Positions 1 to 7,369 of a stretch of DNA of 24,926 bases are shown piece by piece (the stretch's first letter is position 1; the number at the start of each line of letters is the position of its first letter). A program made the position numbers and the translations under genes. Below the pieces are notes generated by a model. It did not search any database. It was not told the origin of the DNA and saw nothing but the letters and a program-made list of their open reading frames with translations. The DNA is from an uncultured Muribaculaceae bacterium (lineage in GTDB: Bacteria; Bacteroidota; Bacteroidia; Bacteroidales; Muribaculaceae): NCBI GenBank assembly GCA_938039795.1, contig CALHWU010000211.1:1-24926 (forward strand), given 5' to 3'.

Positions 1-179
1 CGGTACAAATCCTCCGCCACGTGGACCTGGGCAGTCTCCGCCTGCATTTGGCGCACCTCCTCCAAGGTGGCCACCTGGCGCAGGCTGTCCACCGGGCGGC
101 CGCCCTCGGTCTGCTTGAGGATGAGCACCTCCTGGTCCAGGGAGGGGTAGCCGATGGACAGCCGCAGCATGAACCGGTC
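1..179 (-). other. Probable foreign segment: fragment of a MoxR-family AAA ATPase (likely assembly chimera)
   Basis: Read on the minus strand in the same frame as the acyltransferase, these bases encode DRFMLRLSIGYP followed by a helical, Glu/Gln-rich stretch ending EDLY at the window edge. That matches the sensor-2/lid part of MoxR-type AAA ATPases, where an AQLDRF-x-x-RLS-x-GYP segment is normal (family knowledge). The codons here almost all end in G or C (CTG, GTG, CAG, GAG, ACC), more strictly than in the rest of the gene, and resemble gut Firmicutes usage. The 21 bases at 159-179, encoding DRFMLRL, fit both parents and are the likely crossover point. The chimera reading is inferred; no search was run. 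Confidence 0.65.
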
Positions 180-656
180 GGTCCATAGGTTCTTTAGCGG
201 ACGGTAAACCTGGCAGAATCTGACGTCGTCGCGTCCGGCATATCGGCTCCAGAGAGTGATGGCCGGCGCCCACTCCCAGTTGAAGCAGTGGGAGAAGTAG
301 GCCACTACCGATTTACCTTGGTCAAACAGCGAGTCGAGCACCTCCATATCCTCAAACACGATGCGCCGGCGCATCTCCTCGTCGCTCACATGGAGCAGCT
401 TTATGGTCTCGAAGAAATAGTCGGAGAGATTTCGGTAAAACTGCCGCTCAATCGCCGACCGCTCGGAATCCGTAAGATGGGGGAAACATTTCGCAAGATT
501 GTCGGCCACCACCTTGCGCCTGTAGCGGGCTACGTGATAAAGCACTACAAATGTGGCCGACGACAGCGCGTAGAGAGCTTTGAAGGGGAGCAGAGCCAAA
601 CCGTGGAGCATCCAGCCGAGAGGAGCGTGAAGAATGTTTTCGAGTCGGGTAGTCAT
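1..656 (-). CDS. LpxL/HtrB-type lysophospholipid (lipid A) acyltransferase, N-terminal part, joined to a foreign fragment
   Basis: The gene runs off the window edge; 218 codons are visible from ATG 654-656. Residues 1 to about 159 look like a Bacteroidetes lipid A acyltransferase of the LpxL/HtrB family: an N-terminal hydrophobic segment (about 11-43), the DNLAKCFP-type region, and the catalytic H-x4-E motif as HCFNWE (H123, E128), followed by VYRPLKN (150-156). This family transfers acyl chains from acyl-ACP to lipid A precursors at the inner membrane. After DRFMLRL (160-166) the expected RSRFG-type continuation is missing, and the protein reads SIGYPSLDQEV and onward, which I recognise as MoxR ATPase sequence. 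The gene starts 20 nt after mtaB ends, so it probably belongs to the same transcript. The acyltransferase call is solid for 159-656; the rest is treated separately. Confidence 0.8.
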   Translation of the reverse strand, partial: MTTRLENILHAPLGWMLHGLALLPFKALYALSSATFVVLYHVARYRRKVVADNLAKCFPHLTDSERSAIERQFYRNLSDYFFETIKLLHVSDEEMRRRIVFEDMEVLDSLFDQGKSVVAYFSHCFNWEWAPAITLWSRYAGRDDVRFCQVYRPLKNLWTDRFMLRLSIGYPSLDQEVLILKQTEGGRPVDSLRQVATLEEVRQMQAETAQVHVAEDLY

Positions 657-676
657 ATCGCTTTCTTTTCATCATA

Positions 677-1969
677 TCATACGGTGACGCCTTTCATGAA
701 GTCGTCGCCTCCTGCCGAGAGCCTTACGTCGACAATGGCGTTGAACAGTCGCGGATCAGCCGGCATTTCCACCTTTATATAGTTGTCGGTGAAGCCGTGC
801 ATGCGGCCCTCGGAGTCAACGGAGTGTTCCACGAGCACTTTGCGGACGGTTCCCTCATGACGGCTCTGGAACTGCGCAAGCTTGGCACCGGATACAGCTA
901 TCATCTCACGGCAGCGCTCATGGCGCACGGCCGGTTCTATCCTCGGGGTGATTTCGAGAGCGCGGGTACCGGCCCTCTCGGAGTAAGGAAATACGTGTAG
1001 GCGGCTGACAGGAAGGCTCTCTACGAATTGGCGCGATTCGTCGAACAGCTCCCGGGTCTCACCCATGGCGCCGGTGATCAGATCCACGCCTATGAAAGCG
1101 TGGGGCATGACTTTGAGTATCCTCTCGACGCGCGATGCGAAGAGGGCAGTGTCGTAGTGGCGGCGCATCAGGCGGAGCACGCTGTCGGAGCCCGACTGCA
1201 GCGGCAGATGGAAATGGGGCATGAACCGCTGAGAAGCGCCAACGAAGTCAATTATCTCGTCGGTCAGCAGATCCGGTTCGATCGAGGAGATGCGGTAGCG
1301 CTCAATTCCTTCGATACGGTCAAGTGCCCTGCAAAGGTCAAGAAACGTCTCGCCCGTCAGTTTGCCGAAATCCCCGATATTCACTCCCGTGATGACGATC
1401 TCGCGTCCGCCTTCGGAGGCCACTTCCTCCGCTTGGCTTACGAGCTGGCTTATTGTCGCCGACCGGCTTCTGCCGCGGGCCTTGGGTATGGTGCAATAGG
1501 TGCACCAGTAGTCGCATCCGTCCTGCACTTTAAGAAACCAGCGCGTGCGGTCGCCGCGAGAGCATGACGGGGCGAAATCCCTGATGAGCGATGCCTTGTT
1601 GATGTCGACGACCGTAGTATGTGAGTTCAACCACTGGTCGAGATATCCTGCGATCTGGAGTTTGCGGTCGATGCCGGCTGTCACTACGACTCCGGGCAGC
1701 GACGATGCTTCTTCAGGATGGAGCTGCACGTAGCAGCCGGTGACGGCAATGGCTGCGTGGGGATGGCGCCTGGATATCGCTCTGATGGTCTGGCGGCACT
1801 TTTTGTCGGCTTCTCCGGTGACGCTGCATGTATTGACAACGACTATGTCGGGATGCTCGCCCTTTGCGGCCCGTGTAAATCCGCGCTCCTCGAGCATGCG
1901 GGCTATTGTCGCCGTCTCGGAAAAGTTGAGTTTGCAGCCGAAAGTATGAGTCAGATAAGTAGGAGCCAT
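677..1969 (-). CDS. mtaB: tRNA (N6-threonylcarbamoyladenosine37-C2) methylthiotransferase MtaB
   Basis: This 430-residue radical SAM enzyme should convert t6A37 to ms2t6A37 in tRNAs that read ANN codons. The N-terminal methylthiotransferase domain opens with HTFGCKLNFSE and carries the three auxiliary-cluster cysteines C12, C48 (NTCSVT) and C79 (VTGCYVQ). The radical SAM cluster is C152, C156 and C159 in DGCDYWCTYCTIPKARG. A C-terminal TRAM-like segment (about 365-430, with a TDNYIKV stretch) completes the usual architecture, and the length is typical. The HTFGCKLN start and the wording of the cluster motif favour MtaB over MiaB or RimO. It begins 19 nt after the M16-like gene and is probably cotranscribed with it. 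Confidence 0.93.
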   Translation of the reverse strand: MAPTYLTHTFGCKLNFSETATIARMLEERGFTRAAKGEHPDIVVVNTCSVTGEADKKCRQTIRAISRRHPHAAIAVTGCYVQLHPEEASSLPGVVVTAGIDRKLQIAGYLDQWLNSHTTVVDINKASLIRDFAPSCSRGDRTRWFLKVQDGCDYWCTYCTIPKARGRSRSATISQLVSQAEEVASEGGREIVITGVNIGDFGKLTGETFLDLCRALDRIEGIERYRISSIEPDLLTDEIIDFVGASQRFMPHFHLPLQSGSDSVLRLMRRHYDTALFASRVERILKVMPHAFIGVDLITGAMGETRELFDESRQFVESLPVSRLHVFPYSERAGTRALEITPRIEPAVRHERCREMIAVSGAKLAQFQSRHEGTVRKVLVEHSVDSEGRMHGFTDNYIKVEMPADPRLFNAIVDVRLSAGGDDFMKGVTV

Positions 1970-1988
1970 CTGTTGATATGGAGTGGGT

Positions 1989-3290
1989 TCATTGATTTTC
2001 CGGCCCGGCGACGGCTACCGTCATCAGTTCCGGCCGCAGATATATTCCTGCTATTTCAGCTATCCGCTCGGAAGTCATCGTGCGGGCGGCTTCAAGACGC
2101 TGGTAGAAATAGTCGGCAGTGACTCCGTTGACATGAAGCGACTGATAGAAATCGCTTACTGTGAACGGCGTCTCCATTATGTCGAGGAGCGATGAGTATT
2201 CGGTCATGCATATACGCTCCATCTCGTCACTGCCCGGAGGATCCGATGCCAGGCGGCGCATCTCGGCTCCGATCTCCTCTACTACAAGATCACGGCTGGC
2301 ATTGTCGCACTCGGTGGATATGCGTATGAGGCTCCCCTCGGCATATCCCAGAAGAGAGGCGTTGATACCGTAGGTCAGGCCGAGTCTCTCGCGGATATTG
2401 GTCGACAGCCGGCTGCCGAAATATCCTCCGAGAGAGTTTACGGTCAGTCTCAGAGCGGCATAATCGGGGTGATTGCGTCCGACTCCGCCCAAAGTGGCGC
2501 ATACGGCGCTCTGCAGCGCTCCGTCGACAGCCTTGAATCCTCTTCCTCCGGTATTGATATCAAAAGGCTGTATCATTGCCGAGGGCTCCTCCCCATCAGG
2601 CACCGGAATGCTTCCGAAGTATCTGTTGAGCTCTTCTTCATGCTGAGTGCTGACACTTCCGGTAATGAAAATCCGCATGTGGCGGGGATGATGATTCTTT
2701 TTGTGGAAGTTCAGGATGTCATCGCGCTCTACCGCCGCGATATGTCCGGGATCGGCGGGCTGTGACAACGGATGGCCCGATCCTATGGTCAGCCGGTTGG
2801 AAAGCAGTGAGGCCTGGTAGCCTACGGTTCTCTGTTCGATGGCCGTGCTTGCGATGAGCCGTTCGCGCCATTTGGCAAGGCGGTCGGCGGGAAATGCCGG
2901 TTGGGTAAGTATTTCGATTATCGTCGGGAGCAGTTTCGATCGTCTGGAAGGAAGATTGTATATGGCGAAGCTGCGATGGTGGTTTCCGCAGCGGCTGTTG
3001 GTCCACGCTCCGTTGAAATCGAGCATATTGGCAAGCGATTGCCCGTCGGTAGCCAAAGTCCCTTCAAGTAGCAGCTGGGAGTCGAGGAGCGCTATTGCCG
3101 GATTTCCGGCTTCAGCCAGTCCTCCTTCGGTAAAGACTGTCAGACGGTGTATCTCCATGTCGGGCTGGTTGAGCACCGACACCCTGATGCCATTGTCGAG
3201 CGTCAGATCATGCAGTTCAGGGAGCTGGATATCAGTCGGCTGATGTATCTCAGGGGCCTTTGAGCGGTCGGGTGGCGTGGATCTGATCAT
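1989..3290 (-). CDS. M16-family (insulinase-fold) protein lacking the zinc motif
   Basis: The 433 residues have the two-lobed M16B layout: an N-terminal LDNGIRVSVLNQPD strand region, an internal LLLEGT (about 73-78), and a C-terminal lobe with NSLGGYFGSRLSTNIRERLGL (about 286-306), the Arg/Tyr-containing motif that M16 proteins use around the peptide. The inverted zinc motif HxxEH, which should precede LLLEGT at about 67-73, is absent (it reads ALLDSQL). By analogy with two-subunit M16B peptidases this is a non-catalytic partner. There is no signal peptide, and no catalytic M16 gene is visible beside it. Its ATG overlaps the kdsB stop by 4 nt, suggesting translational coupling. It could instead be an inactive scaffold. 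Confidence 0.85.
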   Translation of the reverse strand: MIRSTPPDRSKAPEIHQPTDIQLPELHDLTLDNGIRVSVLNQPDMEIHRLTVFTEGGLAEAGNPAIALLDSQLLLEGTLATDGQSLANMLDFNGAWTNSRCGNHHRSFAIYNLPSRRSKLLPTIIEILTQPAFPADRLAKWRERLIASTAIEQRTVGYQASLLSNRLTIGSGHPLSQPADPGHIAAVERDDILNFHKKNHHPRHMRIFITGSVSTQHEEELNRYFGSIPVPDGEEPSAMIQPFDINTGGRGFKAVDGALQSAVCATLGGVGRNHPDYAALRLTVNSLGGYFGSRLSTNIRERLGLTYGINASLLGYAEGSLIRISTECDNASRDLVVEEIGAEMRRLASDPPGSDEMERICMTEYSSLLDIMETPFTVSDFYQSLHVNGVTADYFYQRLEAARTMTSERIAEIAGIYLRPELMTVAVAGPENQ

Positions 3291-4042
3291 TTTCCCAGGT
3301 TTGTGAGCAATTCCTCGGCGTGACGCAGGTCGTCAGGGGTGTCGATGCCTATAGTCTCACAGTCGGTTACGGCTGTGGTGATCCGGTAGCCGGCCTGAAG
3401 CCAGCGGAGCTGTTCGAGCGATTCGGCCAGTTCGAGCGGCGATTGCGGGAGACGGACTATCTCGTGTAGCACCTTTGTGCGGTAAGCGTAAATGCCTACA
3501 TGGGTGTGGAATACAGCGTTGTCGAGCCATTCCTTCCATTCGTGTCCGCGTACATACGGTATGATCGACCGGCTGAAATAAAGGGCATGCCCGGCATCGT
3601 CCATCACTACTTTGGGTGTGTTCGGATCAAAAAGTGCATCGAACCCACGCTTTGGATCGAAGCGACGGACAAGCGTGGCGATATCTGTGGAGCGGTCGTC
3701 GAAGCAGCCCTTCAGCTGTGCTATCTGTCTGGGATCGATAAACGGTTCGTCGCCTTGAATGTTGATCACCACGTCGGCATCGGAGCCTACAGAGTCAAAG
3801 GCCTCGCAGCAGCGGTCGGTGCCGCTGCGATGAGCCGGAGAGGTCATTACGGCCACTCCTCCGAAAGATTCCACCGCACCGGCTATGCGGTCGTCGTCGG
3901 TGGCCACCACTACCTCGTCGAGTTCAAGCCGGGCCTGTGTATAGACCCGTTCTATCATTGTCTTGCCGCCAAGCATGGCCAGCGGTTTGCCCGGAAAACG
4001 CGTGGAAGCGTAGCGTGCCGGTATGATGCCTATGAATTTCAT
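3287..4042 (-). CDS. kdsB: 3-deoxy-manno-octulosonate cytidylyltransferase (CMP-Kdo synthetase)
   Basis: This cytosolic enzyme activates Kdo with CTP to give CMP-Kdo for the inner core of LPS. The 251 residues are full length. The N-terminal nucleotide-binding signature is IIPARYASTRFPGKPLAMLGGK (about 6-27), followed by INIQGDEPFIDP (about 93-104), HVGIYAYR, the LAESLEQLRWLQ substrate-site region and a final IGIDTPDDL, all standard for KdsB. It lies 22 nt after the PHP phosphatase gene, and its stop overlaps the start of the M16-like gene. The nearby lipid A acyltransferase fits an envelope role, although the genes between them are mixed in function. Confidence 0.96.
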   Translation of the reverse strand: MKFIGIIPARYASTRFPGKPLAMLGGKTMIERVYTQARLELDEVVVATDDDRIAGAVESFGGVAVMTSPAHRSGTDRCCEAFDSVGSDADVVINIQGDEPFIDPRQIAQLKGCFDDRSTDIATLVRRFDPKRGFDALFDPNTPKVVMDDAGHALYFSRSIIPYVRGHEWKEWLDNAVFHTHVGIYAYRTKVLHEIVRLPQSPLELAESLEQLRWLQAGYRITTAVTDCETIGIDTPDDLRHAEELLTNLGK

Positions 4043-4064
4043 GTGATGGATATTTTAGATATTG

Positions 4065-4883
4065 TCAGATGTCGCGGAGCCGGCTGATGGTTTCAGCGCG
4101 GCCGGCGTTGATGAGATCGGGGAAGTGTGCGTCGCTGTTGACTATCAGCGGTATTCCCGTTTCCTTGACTTTTTTCCAGAGACGTTCGCCTGGAAAAGTG
4201 CGATGATGTTCGGCGAGAGCCTTGGTGTTGACCTCAGCAATAATGCCTGCGCTCGCGATATGGTCGATCACCGCGTCGACAAGAGCGGCATACCATGGCT
4301 CATCCTCGATGCCTGCCCGGAAATGCGATGCATTGTGGCCCACTTTGTCGAAATGCCCTATTATGTTGAATCCTCCGGCATCGATCATGGCGTGAGTCTG
4401 GCTGAAATACTGTTCCACAACCCATCGTATGTCATCGCCGAAATAGTTGTGCATCTTCCATCTGAAATTCTCGAAGCGGCCGTCGATATCCACATATTCT
4501 CCATCACGTGTCGGCACGAAATGGATAGAGCCGATGCAATAGTCGAGCGGCAGCGCCTTGAAGAAATCGGAAGCTGGCCCCCACTGCGGACCGAGATAGT
4601 CGATCTCCATGCCCGCGTAGATATTCATTCTTCCGGCATAAAGCTCCTTGAGCCGCTGGCACTCCTTGAGGTAATAGCCTACGGAGTCGCGGCTCATGTT
4701 GCAGCTCGATTCCACTATGATAGGGGAGTGGGGCGAGAAACCATAATGTTTCATTCCAGCATTGCAGGCTGCTTCGGCCATCTCCTCCATAGTGGCACGG
4801 CCGTCGCAGAACTGCGTGTGGGAGTGAAGGCAGTAAGCGTCGGTCTGTGCAGCTATGTCGGTTATTTCGCGGTTGGTCATCAT
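4065..4883 (-). CDS. PHP-domain phosphatase, histidinol-phosphatase (HisJ/HisK) type
   Basis: The 272 residues form a PHP-fold metal-dependent phosphoesterase. The metal ligands are visible as H20-x-H22 in CLHSHTQFCDG, H52 in GFSPHSP, a central E in GMEIDYLG, H in HFDKVGHNA, and the C-terminal NSDAHFP. The GFSPHSP and DAHFP wording is that of the histidinol-phosphatase subfamily, which removes phosphate from L-histidinol phosphate. No other his genes are nearby, and many Bacteroidetes carry a HisB-type phosphatase, so another sugar-phosphate substrate is possible. Its ATG overlaps the cstA-type stop by 4 nt (4880-4883); a second ATG follows directly. Confidence 0.85.
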   Translation of the reverse strand: MMTNREITDIAAQTDAYCLHSHTQFCDGRATMEEMAEAACNAGMKHYGFSPHSPIIVESSCNMSRDSVGYYLKECQRLKELYAGRMNIYAGMEIDYLGPQWGPASDFFKALPLDYCIGSIHFVPTRDGEYVDIDGRFENFRWKMHNYFGDDIRWVVEQYFSQTHAMIDAGGFNIIGHFDKVGHNASHFRAGIEDEPWYAALVDAVIDHIASAGIIAEVNTKALAEHHRTFPGERLWKKVKETGIPLIVNSDAHFPDLINAGRAETISRLRDI

Positions 4884-6331
4884 TTGGTGGCAAAATTTGT
4901 TTTACGGCTGAGTCCGCGGACATATCTTGCAAACATTGCGGCAAACAGTGTGGCCACAGCTATGCCGGCGCCTACAGCTACTGTCAGGTCTAAGCCGAAC
5001 CCCTCAGGACGGCGTGCAAACAGGAGGTAGCTCACGCTTACGGCCGTCATGAACATCGCCGGCAGCAGACTGACGATATAGGCTTTGCCATGGCGGGCCA
5101 TATATACGGTCACAGCCCACAGCGTGAAGACAGCCAGCGTCTGGTTGCTCCATGCGAAGTAGCGCCACAAAACGTTGAAATCAATCATCATCAGGGCGAA
5201 GACGGCAGCAAAGAGCGGCACGGATATCAGCAGACGGCGCCAGATGGTGTGCTGCTTCATGTGCATGAAGTCGGCCACGATCAGACGGGCGCTGCGCAGA
5301 GCTGTGTCGCCTGTGCTTATCGGTGCGGCCACCACGCCGAGAATGGCCAGAATGCCTCCGGCGGTGCCGAGCCATGTGAACGAGATCTCGCTGACGAGGG
5401 CTCCGGCGCTGTTGCCGTGCGCGGCCATGTAGGATGACAACTGCTGGTAGCCGCCGGCAAACGCTATAGCCGCGGCAGCCCAGATAAGAGCCACGATGCC
5501 TTCGGTCACCATGGCGCCGTAGAAGATAGGGCGCGCAAGCTTTTCGTTTTTGAGGCAGCGGGCCATCATGGGCGACTGTGTGGCGTGGAAGCCCGATATG
5601 GCGCCGCACGCTATGCTGACAAACATCATCGGGAATATCGGGTGATGCACCGGATCGGCGCTCTGGTTGGCAAACCCTGTGCTGAAGTCAATGGGTATGC
5701 CGGCATTTCCGAAGAGTAGGTAGCCGAGCAGTCCGACGGCCATGAAGAGCAGCGCAATGCCGAATAGCGGATAAAGATTGCCTATCAGTTTGTCGATGGG
5801 GAGCAGTGTGGCGAGCATGTAATAGCCGAGTATGACGGCTATCCATACGGTGCGGTCGAGTGCGTCGGGTGTCAGTCCGGCGAGAATGTCGGCGGGTGTG
5901 AGCACGAACACGGCTCCCACCAGCACGAGCAGTATCACCGAGAAACCGCGCATCACCTGTTTCACTCCCGTCCCCAGCTCATGGCCGACGATCTCGGGGA
6001 GCGAGGCCCCTCCCATGCGTATGGAGATCACTCCGGAGAGAAAATCGTGGACAGCTCCGGCGAAAATTGTGCCGAGCACGATCCAGAGGAATGCGGCCGG
6101 CCCGAACATCACGCCCATGATGGCGCCGAATATAGGGCCCAGGCCGGCTATGTTGAGAAACTGTATGAGGAACACCTTCCATGTGGGCATCGGCAGATAG
6201 TCCACATCGTCGCGCATCTCATATGCAGGCATTTTGCGCGACGGGTCGGTGGCTATGATGCGGTCGATCAGAGCGCCATATATGAAATAGCCTCCGACAA
6301 GTACCGCAAGGGCTATAAGAAACGAAGTCAT
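4880..6331 (-). CDS. cstA: CstA-family carbon starvation / pyruvate-type transporter, short form
   Basis: This inner-membrane protein of 483 residues has many hydrophobic spans. It opens with a GGYFIYGALIDRI segment, then DDVDYLPMPTWKVFLIQFLNIAGLGPIFGA (about 42-71), the hallmark CstA region, followed by the HDFLSG and RMGGASLPEIVG loops and the FHATQSPMMARC stretch. CstA proteins are linked to peptide or pyruvate uptake during carbon limitation; the substrate here is not readable. At about 480 residues it is the compact Bacteroidetes version of the family, whose Escherichia coli member is about 700. An unusually purine-rich GGGAGGAG lies 12 nt before the ATG (6344-6351), one of few Shine-Dalgarno-like sequences in the window. 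Confidence 0.92.
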   Translation of the reverse strand: MTSFLIALAVLVGGYFIYGALIDRIIATDPSRKMPAYEMRDDVDYLPMPTWKVFLIQFLNIAGLGPIFGAIMGVMFGPAAFLWIVLGTIFAGAVHDFLSGVISIRMGGASLPEIVGHELGTGVKQVMRGFSVILLVLVGAVFVLTPADILAGLTPDALDRTVWIAVILGYYMLATLLPIDKLIGNLYPLFGIALLFMAVGLLGYLLFGNAGIPIDFSTGFANQSADPVHHPIFPMMFVSIACGAISGFHATQSPMMARCLKNEKLARPIFYGAMVTEGIVALIWAAAAIAFAGGYQQLSSYMAAHGNSAGALVSEISFTWLGTAGGILAILGVVAAPISTGDTALRSARLIVADFMHMKQHTIWRRLLISVPLFAAVFALMMIDFNVLWRYFAWSNQTLAVFTLWAVTVYMARHGKAYIVSLLPAMFMTAVSVSYLLFARRPEGFGLDLTVAVGAGIAVATLFAAMFARYVRGLSRKTNFATK

Positions 6332-6357
6332 GATCTGTGATGTCTCCTCCCTGAGGT

Positions 6358-7326
6358 TTATTTGTCGTCGGCCGGCCCTGCGATAGTCTCGCGCATCAGG
6401 GTGTCGGCCTGAACGTTCTTCATGCGGTAATAGTCCATTATGCCGAGATTGCCGCTGGCGAATGCTGCCGCCATTGCCTTGGGAAGCTCAGCCTCGGCCT
6501 CTATCACTTTGGCTCGTGCCTCCTGGGCCTTGGCTTTCATCTCCTGTTCGAGGGCTATGGCCATGGCGCGTCGCTCTTCGGCTTTGGCCTGGGCGATGTT
6601 CTTGTCGGCCTGGGCCTGGTCGATCTGCAGGGCGGCTCCGATGTTCTTGCCTATGTCGATGTCGGCAATGTCAATCGAGAGAATCTCGAACGCCGTGCCG
6701 CTGTCAAGGCCTTTACGGAGCACAAGCTTCGAAATGCTGTCGGGGTTTTCGAGCACCTGTTTGTGGCTCTCGGAGGATCCGATGCTCGACACGATGCCTT
6801 CGCCTACGCGGGCGAGTACGGTGTCTTCGCCTGCGCCGCCCACGAGCTGACGTATGTTGGCGCGCACTGTCACTCGTGCCTTTGCTATGAGCTGAATGCC
6901 ATCCTTTGCTACGGCGGTCACGGGGGGCGTGTCGATCACCTTGGGATTGACGCTCATCTGCACGGCCTGAAACACGTCGCGACCTGCGAGATCGATGGCC
7001 GTGGCCATCTTGAATCCGAGGTCGATATTTGCTTTCGAGGCCGATACGAGGGCGTGAACCACCTTTTCCACGTTGCCGCCTGCGAGGTAATGGGCTTCGA
7101 GATCGTCGCGGGTCACTCCGGTCAGACCGGCCTTGTGGGCCTCGATCATGGCTCTGACTATCACCGATGCCGGTACTTTACGAATGCGCATCAGCACGAG
7201 CTGGAGCAGAGAGATCCTGACGCCGCTGACGCGGGCCGAGATCCAGAGGAAGAACGGCACGTAGTAGAAGAAGACGCAAAGCAGCGCCAGCAATACCACG
7301 CCAAGTATGATTATCGAGATTTCCAT
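6358..7326 (-). CDS. floA: Flotillin-like protein FloA
   Basis: The 322 residues match the bacterial flotillin-like FloA family in length and order. A hydrophobic N-terminal segment (about 1-30) inserts in the membrane, an SPFH-like region follows (about 31-200, including NPKVIDTPPV and AKDGIQLIAKARVTVRANI), and then an Ala/Glu-rich helical region (about 230-300, AQADKNIAQAKAEERRAMAIALE) suited to oligomerisation. FloA organises membrane microdomains and affects membrane protein complexes. FloA is often found beside an NfeD-like gene; none is visible on either side. The gene starts 43 nt after the TPR/PD40 gene and ends 26 nt before cstA, so a shared transcript is likely. Confidence 0.93.
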   Translation of the reverse strand: MEISIIILGVVLLALLCVFFYYVPFFLWISARVSGVRISLLQLVLMRIRKVPASVIVRAMIEAHKAGLTGVTRDDLEAHYLAGGNVEKVVHALVSASKANIDLGFKMATAIDLAGRDVFQAVQMSVNPKVIDTPPVTAVAKDGIQLIAKARVTVRANIRQLVGGAGEDTVLARVGEGIVSSIGSSESHKQVLENPDSISKLVLRKGLDSGTAFEILSIDIADIDIGKNIGAALQIDQAQADKNIAQAKAEERRAMAIALEQEMKAKAQEARAKVIEAEAELPKAMAAAFASGNLGIMDYYRMKNVQADTLMRETIAGPADDK

Positions 7327-7369
7327 TGCAGTTGTTTTATTTAATGGGTTAGATATGTAATGATAGCGT

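Noticed and set aside
448..675. 75-codon minus-strand frame overlapping the acyltransferase start
   Set aside because: It is out of frame with the acyltransferase, Arg/Ser-rich and without any domain; the overlapping acyltransferase has the catalytic H-x4-E motif.
4062..5030. Plus-strand open frame (322 codons) opposite the PHP phosphatase
   Set aside because: The minus-strand gene has full metal-ligand motifs and a 4-nt overlap with its neighbour; the plus frame has no family resemblance.
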